A stretch of DNA of 64,000 nucleotides, from the NCBI GenBank assembly GCA_964578885.1, contig CAZOEO010000007.1:62001-126000 (forward strand), read 5' to 3'. Shown here piece by piece: positions 25,400 through 34,462 of this stretch. A program made the translations under genes and the position numbers. How positions within the stretch are numbered: position 1 is the stretch's first letter; each line of letters opens with the position of its first letter. The notes under the pieces are model-generated. The model ran no database searches. It saw nothing but the letters and a program-made list of their open reading frames with translations, and was not told the DNA's origin. The DNA is from CAZRHR01 sp964578885. GTDB lineage: Bacteria; Bacteroidota; Bacteroidia; CAIKAF01.

Positions 25400-27826
25400 C
25401 TATTTTTTCTTGGTGGGGGAAGTTTTCTTCTTGGCCGCTGCGGGCTTTTTGGCCGCTGTTTTTTTAGCAGGAGCCGCCTTTTTGGCTGTAGATTCAGTTG
25501 AAGCCGGTACCGATTTACGGGTGCTTTTACTTGTCTTTCCGGGATTGGCGGCATGTAAGGCCAGGCATTCATCCCGCGTAAGTAAAGCCACTTCGGTTCC
25601 TTTGGGAATTTTCACATTATCTTTACCCACAGTGATATAAGGGCCCCATCGGCCATTCACAATTTGCACGGGCGGTTCTCCCGGAAAATCAGCAATGAGC
25701 CGGTTGGCATCAGCGGTTCGCTTTTCTTCGATAAGATGAATGGCCTCATCCAGCGTTACATCTAAAGGATCGTAGGCTTTGGGAATGGATACAAACTTGG
25801 CGTCGTGCTTGATATAAGGTCCGAAACGCCCAACCCCAATCACCACGTCCTTTTCTTCGAATTTTCCAATGGTTTTAGGCAATGCAAACAAATCCAGGGC
25901 CTCGGTCAGGGAAATCGACTGAATGCTTTGGTCTTTTCTCAAGCTTGCATAGCGTGGCTTTTCTTCATCGGAGGCATCACCAATTTGAACCATAGGTCCA
26001 TAACGCCCGACCAAGGCATAGATGGGTTTACCTGTTTCTGCTTCATTTCCAAGCAGCCTTTTTCCCGTGGCACGTCCGCTCACTTCTTCTGCCAATACAA
26101 CAGTTTGGTGAAAAGGACCATAAAAATCCTCAATCATTTTATCCCAAACCTTTTTTCCGGCAGCAATTTCATCGAACTCCTTCTCTACCCTAGCCGTAAA
26201 CTGATAATCCAAGATGTTTTCAAAATGGTCCACTAAAAAGTCGGTGACCACAGTTCCAATATCGGTGGGGAAAAGTTTATTTTTTTCTGCACCAGTTACT
26301 TCCGTGCGTTGTCCTGTGGTGAGTTGTGTACCGTTCAGCGTTAATACCGCGTAAGAACGGTTGACCCCTTCCCTGTCTTCTTTGACCACATAACCTCTTT
26401 TCTGTACAGTAGAAATTGTTGGTGCATAGGTAGAAGGCCTTCCGATGCCTAACTCTTCCAGCTTTTTCACCAAACTGGCTTCAGTATAGCGGGAAGGAGG
26501 TTGGGTGAAACGTTGGGTGGCTAAAATTTCTTTGTACGTGAGCGGTTCATTCACTTTAAGTCCGGGAAGCTGTTGTTGCTCCGAGGTTTCTTGCTCCTCC
26601 TCATCGTCGGTGCCTTCGAGGTAAAGTTTTAAAAATCCATCAAAACGAATGACTTCGCCTTTGGCCTGAAATTCGAGTTGATTTCCGGGAGCGGGAATGC
26701 GAATGGTGGTTTTTTCGAGCTGAGCATCGGCCATTTGGGAAGCTAAGGTCCGCTTCCAGATGAGTTCGTATAATCTTTTTTCCGAGGCGTCTTCACCGGC
26801 GTTCGTAACGGCGAGGTCAGTGGGCCGAATACATTCGTGTGCTTCCTGCGCGCCTTTGCTTTTGGTAGAATATTGTCTTTTCTTGTGATAAGGTGCGCCA
26901 AAAAGCTGTTCAATGGTTTGGGCCGCAGCGTTGAGCGCAAAATCGGAGAGGTTCACGGAGTCGGTACGCATGTAAGTAATGCGTCCGCTTTCGTACAAAC
27001 GTTGAGCCACTTGCATGGTGCGAGCCACTGAAAAACCGAGTTTTCGGGACGCTTCCTGCTGAAGGGTGGAAGTGGTAAAAGGCGCCGATGGGGTTCTTGA
27101 AGCCGGTTTGGTTTCAACAGCCCCTACTTTGAACGCAGAAAATTGCCCACATTGCTGGAGAAATTCTTCCGCCTGCGTCTGTTTTTCCAATTTTTTATTG
27201 AGTTCAGCGCGAAACATTTTTCCGGAAGGGTTGGAAAACTGGGCGGTGACTCTAAAATAGGATGCGGTATCGAAGGCCTGGCGTTCTCTTTCGCGTTCTA
27301 CAATAAGTCGAACCGCCACAGATTGCACCCGACCGGCGGACAAACTGGGCCGAACTTTTTTCCAAAGCACAGGACTTAATTCATACCCGACGAGACGATC
27401 TAGCACACGGCGAGCCTGTTGGGCGTTGACCAAATCGTAGTTAATGCCTCGCGGATGGTCAATCGCATGAAGGATGGCCGTCTTGGTAATTTCATTGAAA
27501 ACAATTCTTTTGGTTTTGGTTTCCGGTAATTGAAGACTTTGGAACAAGTGCCATGCAATGGCTTCTCCTTCGCGGTCCTCATCCGATGCCAACCAAACCG
27601 TTTCCGCTTTATCAGCGAGTTGTTTTAATTCTTGAATGAGTTTTTTCTTATCCGCCTGTACTTCATATTCCGGGGTAAAGTGCTTTTCAATATCGATGGC
27701 CAGGCCTTTAGAAGCGAGGTCTCGCACGTGGCCGAAACTGGATTTCACTGTAAAATCCTTGCCCAAATAAGATTCAATGGTTTTGGCTTTTGCCGGGGAC
27801 TCTACAATAACCAGATTTTTCGACAT
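25400..27826 (-). CDS. topA: DNA topoisomerase I
   Basis: 808 aa, type IA topoisomerase relaxing negative supercoils. N-terminal Toprim domain (LVIVESPAKAKTIESYLG, then LASDEDREGEAIAWHL with the catalytic Asp/Glu), the cap and gate domains, and the active-site tyrosine in GRITYMRTDSVNLSD. Zn-ribbon cysteines are absent; instead, C-terminal repeats follow (VGRYGPMVQIG, GVGRFGPYIKHD, NGRWGPYITVG), the common Bacteroidota form. The final ~45 residues are a Lys/Ala/Pro-rich, H1-like DNA-binding tail ending KKKTSPTKKK. Preceded by a TAATTTTG element; followed at 33 nt by the arginase-fold gene. Confidence 0.96.
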   Translation of the reverse strand: MSKNLVIVESPAKAKTIESYLGKDFTVKSSFGHVRDLASKGLAIDIEKHFTPEYEVQADKKKLIQELKQLADKAETVWLASDEDREGEAIAWHLFQSLQLPETKTKRIVFNEITKTAILHAIDHPRGINYDLVNAQQARRVLDRLVGYELSPVLWKKVRPSLSAGRVQSVAVRLIVERERERQAFDTASYFRVTAQFSNPSGKMFRAELNKKLEKQTQAEEFLQQCGQFSAFKVGAVETKPASRTPSAPFTTSTLQQEASRKLGFSVARTMQVAQRLYESGRITYMRTDSVNLSDFALNAAAQTIEQLFGAPYHKKRQYSTKSKGAQEAHECIRPTDLAVTNAGEDASEKRLYELIWKRTLASQMADAQLEKTTIRIPAPGNQLEFQAKGEVIRFDGFLKLYLEGTDDEEEQETSEQQQLPGLKVNEPLTYKEILATQRFTQPPSRYTEASLVKKLEELGIGRPSTYAPTISTVQKRGYVVKEDREGVNRSYAVLTLNGTQLTTGQRTEVTGAEKNKLFPTDIGTVVTDFLVDHFENILDYQFTARVEKEFDEIAAGKKVWDKMIEDFYGPFHQTVVLAEEVSGRATGKRLLGNEAETGKPIYALVGRYGPMVQIGDASDEEKPRYASLRKDQSIQSISLTEALDLFALPKTIGKFEEKDVVIGVGRFGPYIKHDAKFVSIPKAYDPLDVTLDEAIHLIEEKRTADANRLIADFPGEPPVQIVNGRWGPYITVGKDNVKIPKGTEVALLTRDECLALHAANPGKTSKSTRKSVPASTESTAKKAAPAKKTAAKKPAAAKKKTSPTKKK

Positions 27827-27888
27827 GCGTATGATTTTGGCATTTGCGTAACTGCAAAGAAAAGAGAATTCGTGAGCAGATGAAACCG

Positions 27889-27896
27889 CAAAATTA
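27889..27896 (-). promoter_or_regulatory. Predicted -7 element of topA
   Basis: The minus strand reads TAATTTTG, 62 nt before the topA ATG, in the gap after the DUF1684 gene. No clear -33 element. Confidence 0.45.
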
Positions 27897-27923
27897 AAAA
27901 ATGGTTTTGAGAATCGCCTTTTG

Positions 27924-28511
27924 TCAGGGCGATACAGCCCATTTTACTCCTGCAGTTACAGGGAAGTTTAATCGGCTGATGTCCGGTACCAAAGGACATG
28001 CATACCCCGTAGTATAAGCACAATAGGGAAAATAAGCACGGTTAAAATCCAGCGTAAGGTTTTGCCCATTTTTTATTTTTTTCCAGGGCAGTTCTACATA
28101 TCTGCCACCTCCATAAGTTTCGGCACCATTGGTGAGATCGGAAAACGGTAAAAAGAACCATTTCCCATCCTGATTCCCGCCTTCAAACAAAGGTAGTTGG
28201 TGCATTTCGCCCTGAAAATGCCAACTCAAATCTCCGATATATTGATATGTTTTTTCTTTGCCGGAGGAAGTGGCAAAAACAAAAGGTTGTTTTTTCTTTG
28301 CCTGAAATGTGGCGGTGAAACAGAGTTCAGGCCGGTACGTGAAAAAGGATATCCCTGAAAACTCCTTTTTTTCAGAAGATGGAATGGGACTTTTTTCTCC
28401 CAAATAAAACTGCTGTAATTCGTTTTGCCATTGCAGTGCGATCACAGAATCGCATTGACCCCAGGCAATCGAAATACTGAAAAACCCAACCAACCAGGGC
28501 CAGTATTTCAT
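27924..28511 (-). CDS. DUF1684 exported protein
   Basis: 195 aa. Signal peptide (WLVGFFSISIAWGQ), then LQWQNELQQFYLGEKSPI and the family's C-terminal half: LPFSDLTNGAETYGGGRYVEL, NLTLDFNRAYFPYCAYTTG and YACPLVPDISRLNFPVTAGVKW in pieces. These are the DUF1684 hallmarks, including the FPYCAY...CPLVP segment. The function is unknown. Its start overlaps the end of the MIP18-family gene by 4 nt, so it is the last gene of the suf operon by position; whether that reflects a role in Fe-S biology is not known. Confidence 0.88.
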   Translation of the reverse strand: MKYWPWLVGFFSISIAWGQCDSVIALQWQNELQQFYLGEKSPIPSSEKKEFSGISFFTYRPELCFTATFQAKKKQPFVFATSSGKEKTYQYIGDLSWHFQGEMHQLPLFEGGNQDGKWFFLPFSDLTNGAETYGGGRYVELPWKKIKNGQNLTLDFNRAYFPYCAYTTGYACPLVPDISRLNFPVTAGVKWAVSP

Positions 28512-28816
28512 AACAATCCAAGTTCTAATTGCGCCTCTTCGCTCATCATGTCTTTATCCCAGGCAGGCTCAAACGTGATACGAACCACCACTTTATCAAT
28601 ACCTTCCAGGGTTTTTACTTTTTGTTCAATTTCAACAGGAATTTCTTCTGCTGATGGGCAATTGGCAGAAGTTAAAGTCATGAGGATGTGGATTTCTCCG
28701 GGTGCAGGCTGATGGATATCGTAAATGAGCCCAAGTTCGTAGACGTCTACAGGAATTTCCGGATCGTAGACGGTTTTAATTTTTTCAATGACTAATTTTT
28801 CAAGTTCCTGATCCAT
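28508..28816 (-). CDS. MIP18/DUF59-family iron-sulfur assembly protein (SufT-like)
   Basis: 102 aa. VYDPEIPVDVYELGLIYDI opens the MIP18/PaaD domain; ILMTLTSANCPSAEEIPVEI carries the single conserved Cys, and VVRITFEPAWDKDMMSEEAQLELG ends it. This family (SufT, Cia2/MIP18) helps deliver Fe-S clusters to apo-proteins. Located 11 nt after sufE in the suf operon, which fits that role. Confidence 0.9.
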   Translation of the reverse strand: MDQELEKLVIEKIKTVYDPEIPVDVYELGLIYDIHQPAPGEIHILMTLTSANCPSAEEIPVEIEQKVKTLEGIDKVVVRITFEPAWDKDMMSEEAQLELGLL

Positions 28817-28827
28817 AACCTATTGCT

Positions 28828-29250
28828 TTATTGAGCCATACGTTGGGCTTCCTGCTGAATGCGTTTCAACATGGCATTGAGGCCATTGCTTCGGGTGGGT
28901 GAAAGATGTTCTCTAAGTCCAATGGAATGGATGAAAGCGGGATTTTCGGCGGAAGCAGCCACCCAAGCAGCCGGCTGTCCGGAATAAATGCGTACCAACA
29001 TGGCTACGATACCTTTGGCAATAAGGGCATCTGCATCGGCTTGAAGGAGCAGTTTCCCATCCTCTTCAAATGTTTTCAGCCAAACGCGGGACTGGCAGCC
29101 ATGAATCAAAAACACATCGGTTTTCCAAGCTGGATCCATGGGAGGCAACTCATGGCCGAGAGAAATGATGTGGTCGTATTTATCCATCCAATCATCAAAC
29201 AGGGCAAATTCCTCGACCAATTCGTTTTCTATAGGAGTCAGGGCTTGCAT
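28828..29250 (-). CDS. sufE: Cysteine desulfuration protein SufE
   Basis: 140 aa. LFDDWMDKYDHIISLG and FLIHGCQSRVWL, with the sulfur-accepting Cys52, are the SufE signature; ADADALIAKGIVAMLVRIYSGQ follows. SufE takes the persulfide from SufS and passes it to the SufBCD scaffold. Its ATG overlaps the sufS stop codon by 1 nt (TAATG), giving tight translational coupling of enzyme and acceptor. Confidence 0.95.
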   Translation of the reverse strand: MQALTPIENELVEEFALFDDWMDKYDHIISLGHELPPMDPAWKTDVFLIHGCQSRVWLKTFEEDGKLLLQADADALIAKGIVAMLVRIYSGQPAAWVAASAENPAFIHSIGLREHLSPTRSNGLNAMLKRIQQEAQRMAQ

Positions 29251-30482
29251 TATTTCAACATTCTGGTCGCGCGCTTCAGCGCATGTACAAAGATATCAAT
29301 ATCCTCCTGGTTATTGTAAAAAGCGAAGGATGCTCTGGCCGTTCCCGGGATGTTGAAAAAATCCATCAAAGGTTGGGTACAATGGTGCCCCGTTCGCACA
29401 GCCACACCTTGTTGATCCAGCAACACGCCCAAATCGTAAGGATGTGCATCGCCTACTAAAAATGAAATGACGGCAGCTTTTTCAGGCGCGGTACCAAAGA
29501 TTCTCAGGTCGGGAATTTCGGCCAAAAGTTGCTCAGTGGCATTTTTTAGCAGCCATTGTTCTCTGGCTTCGATATGTTCCATACCAATTTTCATCAGATA
29601 ATCGATGGCCGCACCAAATCCAATGATCCCGGCAATGTTAGGCGTTCCCGCTTCTAAACGAAATGGCAACGTATTGTATGTGGTTTTTTCAAAGGTGACC
29701 CGCTCGATCATATCGCCACCACCGTGAAATGGAGACAATGCTTCCAGGGCGGTTGTTTTTCCCCAAAGAATGCCCACTCCGGTGGGACCAATGACTTTGT
29801 GGGCGGAAAAAACGAGAAAATCGCAATCCAACGTTTCTACCGCGATGGGCTGGTGAGGCGCGGCCTGCGCAGCATCCAGAATGACCAGGGCGGGAGAATG
29901 TGCCCTAACTTTTTCAATACATTCCTTCACAGGTTGCACGGAGCCAAGGGTATTCGACACCCAAGTCATGGACACCAGTTTGGTTTTTTCGGAAAGCTGT
30001 GTTTCAAAATGTGCCAAATCGAGTGTGCCATCCGGCAAAATATTCGCAACCTTAATCACCGCCCCCGTGCGTTCGCAGGCCAACTGCCAGGGAACGATGT
30101 TGGAATGATGTTCCATGCGGGTCAGCAGGATTTCATCTCCGGGTTGAAGCGATTGCCCAAGGGTGTAGCTCAGTAAGTTCAGTCCTTCAGTGGTGCCACG
30201 GGTAAAAATGACAGCATTGGAATCAGTGGCACCAATAAAAGCGGCCACTTTTTTCCGCGCCAGTTCGTAGGCTTCGGTACCTTCCTGACTCAAGGTATGT
30301 ACGCCTCTGTGAATATTGGCATAATAACCTGAATACAAACTGGTTATGGCGTCCAAGACAGCTTGAGGCTTTTGTGCCGAGGCCGCATTGTCCAAATACA
30401 CCAATGGTTTCTGGCGAATTTTTCTGGACAAAATGGGGAAATCTGCCCTTACAAGTTCCCAATTGATGGGGCGATCAGGCAT
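29250..30482 (-). CDS. sufS: Cysteine desulfurase SufS
   Basis: 410 aa, class V PLP aminotransferase fold. It liberates sulfur from cysteine as an enzyme persulfide. VYLDNAASAQKPQAV, YANIHRGVHTLSQ, MEHHSNIVPWQ, the PLP lysine in FLVFSAHKVIGPTGVGILWG and the catalytic-Cys loop RTGHHCTQPLM (group II, SufS type) are present. Overlaps sufD by 8 bp and sufE by 1 nt. Confidence 0.96.
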   Translation of the reverse strand: MPDRPINWELVRADFPILSRKIRQKPLVYLDNAASAQKPQAVLDAITSLYSGYYANIHRGVHTLSQEGTEAYELARKKVAAFIGATDSNAVIFTRGTTEGLNLLSYTLGQSLQPGDEILLTRMEHHSNIVPWQLACERTGAVIKVANILPDGTLDLAHFETQLSEKTKLVSMTWVSNTLGSVQPVKECIEKVRAHSPALVILDAAQAAPHQPIAVETLDCDFLVFSAHKVIGPTGVGILWGKTTALEALSPFHGGGDMIERVTFEKTTYNTLPFRLEAGTPNIAGIIGFGAAIDYLMKIGMEHIEAREQWLLKNATEQLLAEIPDLRIFGTAPEKAAVISFLVGDAHPYDLGVLLDQQGVAVRTGHHCTQPLMDFFNIPGTARASFAFYNNQEDIDIFVHALKRATRMLK

Positions 30483-31743
30483 ATTGCGCTAATTTTTGGT
30501 GAATGGCCTCGGTGCAATGATCGGAAAATGCACTTTGGGGAAGTTGAGATGTAAAATCATCGCAGAAGGAAGCCAACAATAGTTTTCTGGCCGTGCCGTA
30601 GGAAATACCGCGAGCGCGGAGATAAAACAAGGCATCTTCATCCAATTGCCCTGTGGTGGCGCCGTGGCTACATTTTACGTCGTCGGCGTAAATTTCCAGC
30701 TGTGGTTTGGTATAGATTTTAGCCGATTCGTCGAGGAGCATACCTTTGTGATGCTGATAGGCATTTGTTTTTTGTGCACCGCGGGCCACCAGTATTTTTC
30801 CTGCGAAAACAGATTGTCCGCCAGTTCCAGCCAACGATTTAAAAGATTGATTGGACTGGGTATGTAAGGCATCGTGAACCATTTCCACACGGGCGTCCAT
30901 GTATTGGTTTTCACCCGGCATTTGCAATCCGTTCAGGGTCACTTCAGATTGTTCTCCTTTCAACTGACAGTAGTAGTCGGTGCGCAGGAATTTCCCTTCG
31001 AGCAGGGCCGTATGCACGGTTAACCGGGCTTGGTCAGCTACAGAAGCATGCATTCCGGAAACCACCGCAGCTTCGGTTCCACTTTCTTCTAAACGAATGA
31101 TTTCCAATTGACTTGCCTTATCCAATGCGATGGACCAAACCTGATTGGTAAATCCCTTCGATTTTCCATCGACCGAGGTTCTGGAGAAATGTACTTTGGC
31201 TGAAGCTTTTTCTCCGAGAAGAATCACAATTCTTGCATTATGGAAATCTTCGGGAGCTGATTCAGCGACGTCGCGAATCACAATGGGCTCATCCAACTGT
31301 ACGCCAGAATCGATGGAAATGACCACGCCGCCTTGTGCTGCTGCCATGTTGAGCAGAGTGAGGCCGTCTGCGGTATTGTGGGGAATGCTTTGAATCTGAC
31401 CAGCAAATCTGGAAAGTCCTTCTGCCAGAGGCATTACGGTAACGCCCCCGGGAAAAAGCTGGGATACGGAAGGTTGTACCCAACAACCATCTTGTAAAAT
31501 AAGGTGTGTACCCGATTCACCGGGCACTTCGGTAGAAAATCCCTGAAGATCTTCCGGATCAAAAGGCTGAAAGGGAAATTCGTCAAGAAGTTCTGGCAAT
31601 CTGGCATAGCGCCAATCTTCGTGACGGATATCGGGGATACCGGTTTGCCGAAATTGCTCCCAAGCCGCCATTTGTGCAGGATGACGAGGCACTACTGCCT
31701 CGAACAAAGCAGCAATTCGTTCCGTCGCATTCACGTGTTTCAT
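30475..31743 (-). CDS. sufD: Fe-S cluster assembly protein SufD
   Basis: 422 aa. SufD with SufB forms the cluster-building scaffold. Right-handed beta-helix region with AKVHFSRTSVDGKS, the CSHGATTGQLDEDALFYLRARGI segment (in pieces: CSHGATTGQLDEDALFYL, RARGISY) and RHEDWRYARLPEL at the N-terminus. The start MKHVNATERIA forms an ATGA overlap with the sufC stop; a longer start 30 nt upstream, which would begin inside sufC, is rejected. Confidence 0.95.
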   Translation of the reverse strand: MKHVNATERIAALFEAVVPRHPAQMAAWEQFRQTGIPDIRHEDWRYARLPELLDEFPFQPFDPEDLQGFSTEVPGESGTHLILQDGCWVQPSVSQLFPGGVTVMPLAEGLSRFAGQIQSIPHNTADGLTLLNMAAAQGGVVISIDSGVQLDEPIVIRDVAESAPEDFHNARIVILLGEKASAKVHFSRTSVDGKSKGFTNQVWSIALDKASQLEIIRLEESGTEAAVVSGMHASVADQARLTVHTALLEGKFLRTDYYCQLKGEQSEVTLNGLQMPGENQYMDARVEMVHDALHTQSNQSFKSLAGTGGQSVFAGKILVARGAQKTNAYQHHKGMLLDESAKIYTKPQLEIYADDVKCSHGATTGQLDEDALFYLRARGISYGTARKLLLASFCDDFTSQLPQSAFSDHCTEAIHQKLAQYA

Positions 31744-32501
31744 ACGTTTTCCTCCTCCGCCTGTCGGATCCAATCGTACCCTTTTGCTTCCAGCTCGAGG
31801 GCGAGTTCTTTGGTGCCGGATTTTACAATTTTCCCCTGGTACAAAACGTGGACGAAATCGGGGACGATATAATCCAGAAGTCTCTGATAGTGTGTAATAA
31901 CCACAAATGCATTATTCGGATTCCGCAAGGTATTGACCCCATCTGCCACAATGCGTAAGGCATCGATGTCCAGGCCAGAATCCGTTTCATCCAAGATGGC
32001 AAGCGTAGGCTCCAGGATGGCCATTTGAAAGACTTCATTCTTTTTCTTTTCACCTCCGGAAAAGCCTTCATTTACAGCACGGCCGGCCAATTTTGCATCG
32101 AGGTGTACCAGTTGCTGTTTTTCTTTGACAAAGGCGAGCAATTCCTTGGCAGAAAAAGGTGCTAAGCCGCGTGCTTCACGTACTTCCTGGATAGAAGCTT
32201 TGAGAAAATTCATCATAGAAACCCCCGGGATTTCTACCGGATATTGAAAGGCGAGAAAAAGTCCGGCGGCGGCCCTTTCTTCCGGTTCCATGTTTAGTAG
32301 ATCCTGTCCTTTGAAAGAGACGGAGCCATGGGTAATGTCGTATCCATCTTTTCCGGCCAAAATAGAAGCCAGGGTAGATTTTCCGGCTCCATTTGGTCCC
32401 ATGATGGCATGTACTTCACCGGGTTTTACGGTGAGATTTAAGCCTTTCAGGATTTCCTTATCCTCTACAGAGGCTTTTAAATCTTTAATTTCAAGTATCA
32501 T
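31740..32501 (-). CDS. sufC: Fe-S cluster assembly ATPase SufC
   Basis: 253 aa ABC-type ATPase. Walker A GPNGAGKSTLA, Q-loop FQYPVEIPGV, signature FSGGEKKKNEVFQ (the SufC-specific form) and Walker B LAILDETDSGLDID. SufC hydrolyses ATP to drive conformational change of SufBD. 29 nt after sufB, and ATGA-coupled with sufD. Confidence 0.97.
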   Translation of the reverse strand: MILEIKDLKASVEDKEILKGLNLTVKPGEVHAIMGPNGAGKSTLASILAGKDGYDITHGSVSFKGQDLLNMEPEERAAAGLFLAFQYPVEIPGVSMMNFLKASIQEVREARGLAPFSAKELLAFVKEKQQLVHLDAKLAGRAVNEGFSGGEKKKNEVFQMAILEPTLAILDETDSGLDIDALRIVADGVNTLRNPNNAFVVITHYQRLLDYIVPDFVHVLYQGKIVKSGTKELALELEAKGYDWIRQAEEENV

Positions 32502-32530
32502 TCGTTCCTCTTAGCGTTCAATTGTTGATG

Positions 32531-33979
32531 TTATCCGACCGATCCTTCCAATGAGATTTCCAGTAATTTCTGTGCTTCCACAGCAAATTCCATAGGAAGT
32601 TGGTTAAGCACTTCTTTACAATATCCATTCACGATAAGCGCGATGGCTTTTTCCTGCGGAATACCTCTTTGGCGGCAATAAAAAAGCTGGTCTTCAGAAA
32701 TTTTGGACGTGGTGGCTTCATGTTCTACCACGGCACTGGGGTGGTCTGTTTCGATATATGGATAAGTATGCGCACCGCACTGATCGCCAATAAGAAGAGA
32801 ATCACATTGGCTAAAGTTTCTAGCGTCTTTGGCTGTTTTTGCCATTTTCACCAAACCACGATAAGCGTTGTTGCTTTTTCCTGCGGAAATCCCTTTGCTC
32901 ACAATGGTGGAGCGTGTCGATTTCCCAAGATGAATCATTTTGGTACCGGTGTCTGCCTGCTGGTGATTTCCGGTAACGGCTACGGAATAAAATTCCCCAA
33001 CAGAATAGTCGCCCTTCAGGATGACGGAGGGATATTTCCAGGTAATGGCGGAACCGGTTTCCACTTGCGTCCATGAAATTTTCGCATGAGCACCAGCGCA
33101 AATACCACGTTTGGTTACGAAGTTATAGATGCCCCCTTTTCCGTCTTTGTCCCCTGGATACCAGTTTTGTACAGTTGAGTATTTAATTTCCGCTTTTTCA
33201 AGCGCAATCAATTCTACCACAGCAGCATGCAATTGATTTTCGTCGCGCATAGGAGCGGTGCATCCTTCCAAATAACTCACGTATGCGCCTTCCTCAGCGA
33301 TGATGAGTGTGCGTTCAAATTGTCCTGTATTGATGGCATTAATCCGGAAATAAGTAGATAATTCCATGGGACAGCGCACGCCTTTGGGGATATACACAAA
33401 AGAACCGTCTGAAAAAACGGCGGCGTTTAAAGCGGCGTAAAAATTATCTTTATAGGGAACTACGGAGCCTAAATATTTTTTAACCAGCTCAGGATGCTCC
33501 TGAATGGCTTCGCTCATGGAACAGAAGATGACACCTCTTTCGGCCAATTGTTCTCTGAAAGTGGTTTTTACCGAAACAGAATCCATGACGGCATCCACGG
33601 CGACTCCGGCCAGCACTTTTTGTTCTTCGAGTGAAATGCCCAGTCTTTTAAACGTATCCAGTAATTCCGGATCCACCTCATCTAAACTTTCATATTTAGG
33701 TTTGGTTCTTGGAGCCGCATAATAAATGATGGATTGAAAATCGATGGGTGGATAATGCACATGGGCCCATTGGGGATCTTCCATGGTTTTCCAATAGGCA
33801 AAGGCGCGCAACCGATATTCCAGCATCCATTCCGGCTCATTTTTCTTGGCGGAAATAAAACGTACAATATCTTCATTGAGCCCTGGAGGAGCCGTATCGG
33901 TTTCAATGTCTGTAGACCATCCGAATTGGTAATCGGCGTTGGTTACTTTGGCTAATAAATCGTCCTGATTTTCCGGCAT
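32531..33979 (-). CDS. sufB: Fe-S cluster assembly scaffold SufB
   Basis: 482 aa. Central scaffold of the SufBC2D complex. DGSFVYIPKGVRCPMELSTYF, EEGAYVSYLEGCTAP, YSTVQNWYPGDKDGKGGIYNF and SQCDSLLIGDQCGAHTYPY in pieces, and the C-terminal EATTSKISEDQLFYCRQRGI are conserved. The length is normal. It lies 18 nt after sufA; sufA-B-C-D-S-E run in one direction. Confidence 0.97.
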   Translation of the reverse strand: MPENQDDLLAKVTNADYQFGWSTDIETDTAPPGLNEDIVRFISAKKNEPEWMLEYRLRAFAYWKTMEDPQWAHVHYPPIDFQSIIYYAAPRTKPKYESLDEVDPELLDTFKRLGISLEEQKVLAGVAVDAVMDSVSVKTTFREQLAERGVIFCSMSEAIQEHPELVKKYLGSVVPYKDNFYAALNAAVFSDGSFVYIPKGVRCPMELSTYFRINAINTGQFERTLIIAEEGAYVSYLEGCTAPMRDENQLHAAVVELIALEKAEIKYSTVQNWYPGDKDGKGGIYNFVTKRGICAGAHAKISWTQVETGSAITWKYPSVILKGDYSVGEFYSVAVTGNHQQADTGTKMIHLGKSTRSTIVSKGISAGKSNNAYRGLVKMAKTAKDARNFSQCDSLLIGDQCGAHTYPYIETDHPSAVVEHEATTSKISEDQLFYCRQRGIPQEKAIALIVNGYCKEVLNQLPMEFAVEAQKLLEISLEGSVG

Positions 33980-33997
33980 TGTTTTAGGGTTGTTGGG

Positions 33998-34327
33998 TTA
34001 AACGGAAAAACTTTCGCCACAGCCGCAGGTTCTGCTGGCATTTGGATTTTGAAAGGCGAATCCCTTTCCATTTAGGCCATCTGAAAAATCCAGACAAGTG
34101 CCGGCTAAATAGAGCAGACTTTTTTTGTCTACTGCAATGCGGACGCCATTGTCTTCAAATATTTTGTCGGATTCACCGAGGGCCTGGTCGAAGGAAAGGT
34201 CATAAGAGAGACCGGAGCAGCCTCCACCTTTTACCCCAACGCGAATAAAAGTCTCCTGCAAAGTTTTTCCTTGCTCGGCCATAAGCTGCTCTATTTTACG
34301 GCGCGCGGTTTCAGATACGGTAATCAT
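33998..34327 (-). CDS. sufA: A-type Fe-S carrier protein (SufA/IscA family)
   Basis: 109 aa HesB/IscA fold. The three cluster-binding cysteines are present: Cys37 in KGGGCSGLSYDL, and Cys101 and Cys103 in RTCGCGESFSV. A-type carriers receive clusters from SufBCD and hand them to targets. It is the first gene of the suf operon; a predicted promoter and a 21-bp inverted repeat lie 46-66 nt upstream. Confidence 0.94.
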   Translation of the reverse strand: MITVSETARRKIEQLMAEQGKTLQETFIRVGVKGGGCSGLSYDLSFDQALGESDKIFEDNGVRIAVDKKSLLYLAGTCLDFSDGLNGKGFAFQNPNASRTCGCGESFSV

Positions 34328-34372
34328 AAGTTCTCTAATTCTCCTAACAGCGTTCTGTCGATTTGGTTCATC

Positions 34373-34393
34373 TATTTAGAACAAATCTAAATA
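34373..34393. promoter_or_regulatory. Inverted repeat over the predicted suf promoter, candidate operator
   Basis: TATTTAGA (34373-34380), 5-nt spacer, TCTAAATA (34386-34393): a perfect 8-bp inverted repeat. It covers TAGATTTG on the minus strand (34382-34389), a full -7 match for sufA; a TTTG 17 nt further up (34407-34410) could be the -33 element. A second CAAATCTA copy lies at 34407-34414, making a direct repeat. A repressor site for iron or Fe-S status is a plausible reading. Confidence 0.5.
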
Positions 34394-34462
34394 ACCAAAT
34401 TCTATGCAAATCTAATGAACAATCCCTACCAAGACAAACGATATTTGCGGAAAGATTCAAAT

